6,921 nucleotides of DNA from JANXUC01 sp043782485 (lineage in GTDB: Bacteria > Acidobacteriota > Terriglobia > Terriglobales > Acidobacteriaceae). The notes under the pieces are model-generated. The model ran no database searches and was not told the DNA's origin. It was given only the letters and a program-made list of their open reading frames with translations. Location: positions 1-6,921 of the forward strand of contig JAYWAL010000027.1 of assembly GCA_043782485.1 (NCBI GenBank), written 5' to 3'. The position numbers were made by a program, and so were the translations under genes. Shown here one piece after another: positions 4,749 through 6,921 of the stretch (the first letter of the stretch is position 1; every line of letters starts with the position of its first letter).

Positions 4749-6921
4749 ATGGGCGCGAGCTGGAAGACGAGATTGAAGACGATAGTTGGCGGGGTTCTTT
4801 GCGCGTTGCTGAGCGGTTTGTGCGCCGCAGTTCCGGCGCAGCAGGAGAAAGCGCCCGACGAGCCGCTATTCAAGCTGCAAGTCACGGTAACCAAGGTTGT
4901 GGTGCCCGTGGTGGTGCGCGACCGGAAGCATCGCGCGGTGGGCACCCTGAAGAAGGAAGACTTCCAGGTTTTTGACAAGGACCAGCCGCAGGTTGTCTCT
5001 GGATTCTCGGTCCAGAACCGGAGTGGAGCGGAGCTAGAAAGTAGTCGGACGGTGGAGTCCACCTCTGCCGTACCAAGCTCAGCGCCGGCGTCCTCCACGT
5101 CAACTTCCACGCCGCGGCGCTTCGTTGTCTTTCTGTTTGACGACCTGCATCTGAGCGCCGAAAGCCTGGGGCGGCTGCAGAAGTTGGGAAGCAAGATGCT
5201 GGATGGACTGCTCCACGGCACAGACATGGCCGCGGTGGTGTCCATGTCTGGGGCAAATAGCGGTCTGACGCAAGATCGCGTGCAGCTGGAAGAGGCGATC
5301 CTCAAATTGAAATCGCACCCTCTGTACCAGCAAACGGGTCGGCAGTGCCCGAATCTCGATTACTACGAAGCGGACCTGATCCAGAACAAACGCGACGGCA
5401 CGGCTTTTGAGGCCGCGGTGCAGCAGACGCTGGCGTGCGCGAATCTTGATTCCAGAACCATGCGCAACGTGGCCGAGACCATGGTGCGATCGGCGGCAAC
5501 CAGCGAGGTGACGGCGGGGGACCAGGATGTGCGCGTCACGCTCAGGGCGCTGAAGGAGTTTGTCCGCAAGGCTGGCACCTTGCCCGGACAACGCACGCTC
5601 ATTCTGGTGTCGCCTGGCTTTGTGACGCTGACTGCGGAGGCGATGACGTGGAAGACGGAGATTCTGGATCTAGCGGCGAAGATGGACGTGACTATCAGCG
5701 CGCTCGATGCTCGCGGGCTTTACTCGGCAGAATTGGACGCCAGCGAACGCGGCCCGGACTCGAAGATGGCGATGCAAACGGGGTATGAGGCGCAATCGCA
5801 TCGCGAGTCCGCAGCGCTGCACGAGGACGTAATGGCGGAACTCGCCGACGGAAGCGGTGGGACGTTTTTTCACGACAACAACGACCTGGAGTTGGGATTC
5901 AAGGAACTCGGCGCGGGGCCGGAGTATGTTTACATGCTGGAACTCTCACTTGGCCATGTGAAGGCTGACGGCAGCTACCATCGGCTGAAAGTGAAAGTAG
6001 CGGGAGAGGGCTTCGAAGTTCGCGCGCGCAGGGGTTATTTCGCTCCGACGCAGGAGAAAGCGAGGGCGAGCGAAGCGCCGAAGCAGCCAGAAAAGCAGCC
6101 AGAAAATGACGCCGCCAAAGAGCCCGCCAAAGAGGAAGCCAAGGCGGTGGTCGCGGAACCAACGACCACATCTGCGACGGAAGTGTCGAAAGAAGTAGCG
6201 AACCATCAGCCGGGCGCTGCCGTTGCAGCGCCCGCGAACGGGTCACCGACTTCCATTCCCCCCGGCGAAGGTAAGCAAACCGGCAAACGCTCCAGCAATC
6301 AGCACCTGCAATGGGCTCCGCCGATGGTCGACCTGCCGCTTGGCGGTGGTGTCACCGCGCAACCGTGCGTACTGGCTGAGGTTCTGGAACAGGCAGGAAC
6401 GCGCGCGGCCGAGCTGTTCACCAGCCTGCAAAGTTTCTCAGCGCAGGAAGACGTTGAATATCAATCGAACGATCACATGGGCTACCTTCAGGATGCGCGT
6501 ATTGGAACGTTCGACTATCTCGTGGTCTTCCAGTCATCACCCAGCGGAACGAGCGTGCAGGAGAGCCGGCAACCAAAACGGGGAAGCCGTTTGCTGCCCG
6601 TATTCACCCAGGATGTTGGCCTGCCCGAAATGGCGTTGATGTTTCTTCCGGAAATTCAAGCCGACTATGAAATGACGTGCGAAGGCACGGCAGACTGGAA
6701 TGGGCGATTGGTGCATATCGTTCATTTTGTGAATCGCAAGGACAGGCAGGCGCACACACTTTCCTTTCGCGATAGCAAAGGGGCGGTGTATCCGGCAAGG
6801 CTGAAGGGGCGGGCGTGGATAGCGGCGGAGTCGGGCGAGGTGCTGCATCTGGAGTCGAGCCTGATGGAGGAAATGTCCAAGGTGAAAGTGCGGCATTGGT
6901 ATTTGTCGGTGGATTACGCTT
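4749..6921 (+). CDS. VWFA-related Acidobacterial domain protein with a second C-terminal domain (3' end outside the window)
   Basis: The frame is open from ATG 4749 to the window edge, 724 codons without a stop. A TAA at 4731 in the same frame limits the start; no strong Shine-Dalgarno is visible. Residues 1-30 are a signal peptide (cut near V-P-A before Q31). Residues 40-85 carry the family entry VTVTKVVVPVVVRDRKHRAV, then L-x-KEDFQVFD and Q-x-VSGFSV. The VWFA core starts at RRFVVFLFDDLHLS (123-136), continues through LILVSPGF (286-291) and GSGGTFFHDNNDL (368-380), and ends at RRGYFAP near 433. The metal site is degenerate: DDLHLS replaces DxSxS. A K/E/P/A linker (about 433-517) includes KQPEKQPE. 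Residues 519 onward form another domain (APPMVDLPLG, FTQDVGLPEM, then W-N-G-R-L-V-H-I-V-H-F and LKGRAWIAAESGEVLHLE), resembling acidobacterial extensions with a LolA-like beta layout. Exported, probably protein-binding; the partner is unknown. Confidence 0.88.
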   Translation, partial: MGASWKTRLKTIVGGVLCALLSGLCAAVPAQQEKAPDEPLFKLQVTVTKVVVPVVVRDRKHRAVGTLKKEDFQVFDKDQPQVVSGFSVQNRSGAELESSRTVESTSAVPSSAPASSTSTSTPRRFVVFLFDDLHLSAESLGRLQKLGSKMLDGLLHGTDMAAVVSMSGANSGLTQDRVQLEEAILKLKSHPLYQQTGRQCPNLDYYEADLIQNKRDGTAFEAAVQQTLACANLDSRTMRNVAETMVRSAATSEVTAGDQDVRVTLRALKEFVRKAGTLPGQRTLILVSPGFVTLTAEAMTWKTEILDLAAKMDVTISALDARGLYSAELDASERGPDSKMAMQTGYEAQSHRESAALHEDVMAELADGSGGTFFHDNNDLELGFKELGAGPEYVYMLELSLGHVKADGSYHRLKVKVAGEGFEVRARRGYFAPTQEKARASEAPKQPEKQPENDAAKEPAKEEAKAVVAEPTTTSATEVSKEVANHQPGAAVAAPANGSPTSIPPGEGKQTGKRSSNQHLQWAPPMVDLPLGGGVTAQPCVLAEVLEQAGTRAAELFTSLQSFSAQEDVEYQSNDHMGYLQDARIGTFDYLVVFQSSPSGTSVQESRQPKRGSRLLPVFTQDVGLPEMALMFLPEIQADYEMTCEGTADWNGRLVHIVHFVNRKDRQAHTLSFRDSKGAVYPARLKGRAWIAAESGEVLHLESSLMEEMSKVKVRHWYLSVDYA
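6081..6104 (+). repeat. Exact 12-bp tandem repeat in the linker of the VWFA protein
   Basis: AAGCAGCCAGAA is repeated exactly (6081-6092 and 6093-6104) and encodes KQPE twice. It lies in the charged linker between the VWFA domain and the C-terminal domain. It keeps the frame and can change linker length by slippage. Confidence 0.8.

Noticed and set aside
3986..5305. Long minus-strand open frame of 439 codons
   Set aside because: It runs antisense across the vap remnants, the MITE-like element and the start of the VWFA gene. The translation is low-complexity S/R/P-rich with no domain, while the plus strand carries recognisable families in the same interval.
5100..6246. Minus-strand frames of 163, 115 and 86 codons within the VWFA gene
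   Set aside because: They are shadows of the G+C-rich third-position pattern of the VWFA gene. The hydrophobic L/F/W-rich look of one comes from the antisense of the K/E/P/A linker.

Overview
The window looks like chromosomal DNA from an acidobacterium (Acidobacteriota, probably class Terriglobia). The main reason is the large gene at the right end, which has the layout of the 'VWFA-related Acidobacterial domain' family (TIGR03436). Supporting signs are small secreted proteins of acidobacterial style, a stand-alone TonB C-terminal domain protein, and many short hairpin repeats between genes. This placement is inference; no rRNA or tRNA gene is present to confirm it.

Layout, left to right. 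(1) The tail of a DinB/DUF1569-like gene ends at 172. (2) A gap with a hairpin repeat and a possible promoter leads to a secreted protein of 349 residues (429-1478) made of an 11-residue-repeat helix, a chitobiase-C-terminal-like beta domain and a beta-rich C-terminal domain. (3) Two more copies of the hairpin repeat lie between this gene and a convergent minus-strand pair: a secreted coiled-coil protein (1644-2243) downstream of a prepilin peptidase, pilD (2307-3215). (4) Divergent from pilD is a small exported TonB C-terminal domain protein (3388-3738). (5) The stretch 3739-4748 is a decay zone. It holds a 16-bp tandem duplication, a perfect 14-bp palindrome, a dead vapBC-type toxin-antitoxin module (antitoxin without a normal start codon; toxin with a frameshift and an internal stop) and a MITE-like element with inverted ends touching the toxin stop codon. 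(6) From 4749 to beyond the right edge runs one open frame of at least 724 residues: signal peptide, VWFA-related domain, charged linker and a second folded domain.

Common theme. Every intact complete gene except pilD encodes a protein with an apparent Sec signal peptide, so the region is mainly about the cell envelope. PilD processes type IV pilins or pseudopilins in the inner membrane. The TonB-like, coiled-coil, 349-residue and VWFA proteins would act in the periplasm or at the surface. No single pathway joining them is visible. No CRISPR array, phage gene or structural RNA gene was seen, and no gene-free stretch exceeds 300 bases.

The best candidates for a second look are the hairpin repeat that sits just after three stop codons, always in the same orientation relative to the gene; the traceable decay of the vapBC module between two mobile-type repeats; and the unusual domain combinations of the 349-residue and VWFA proteins.
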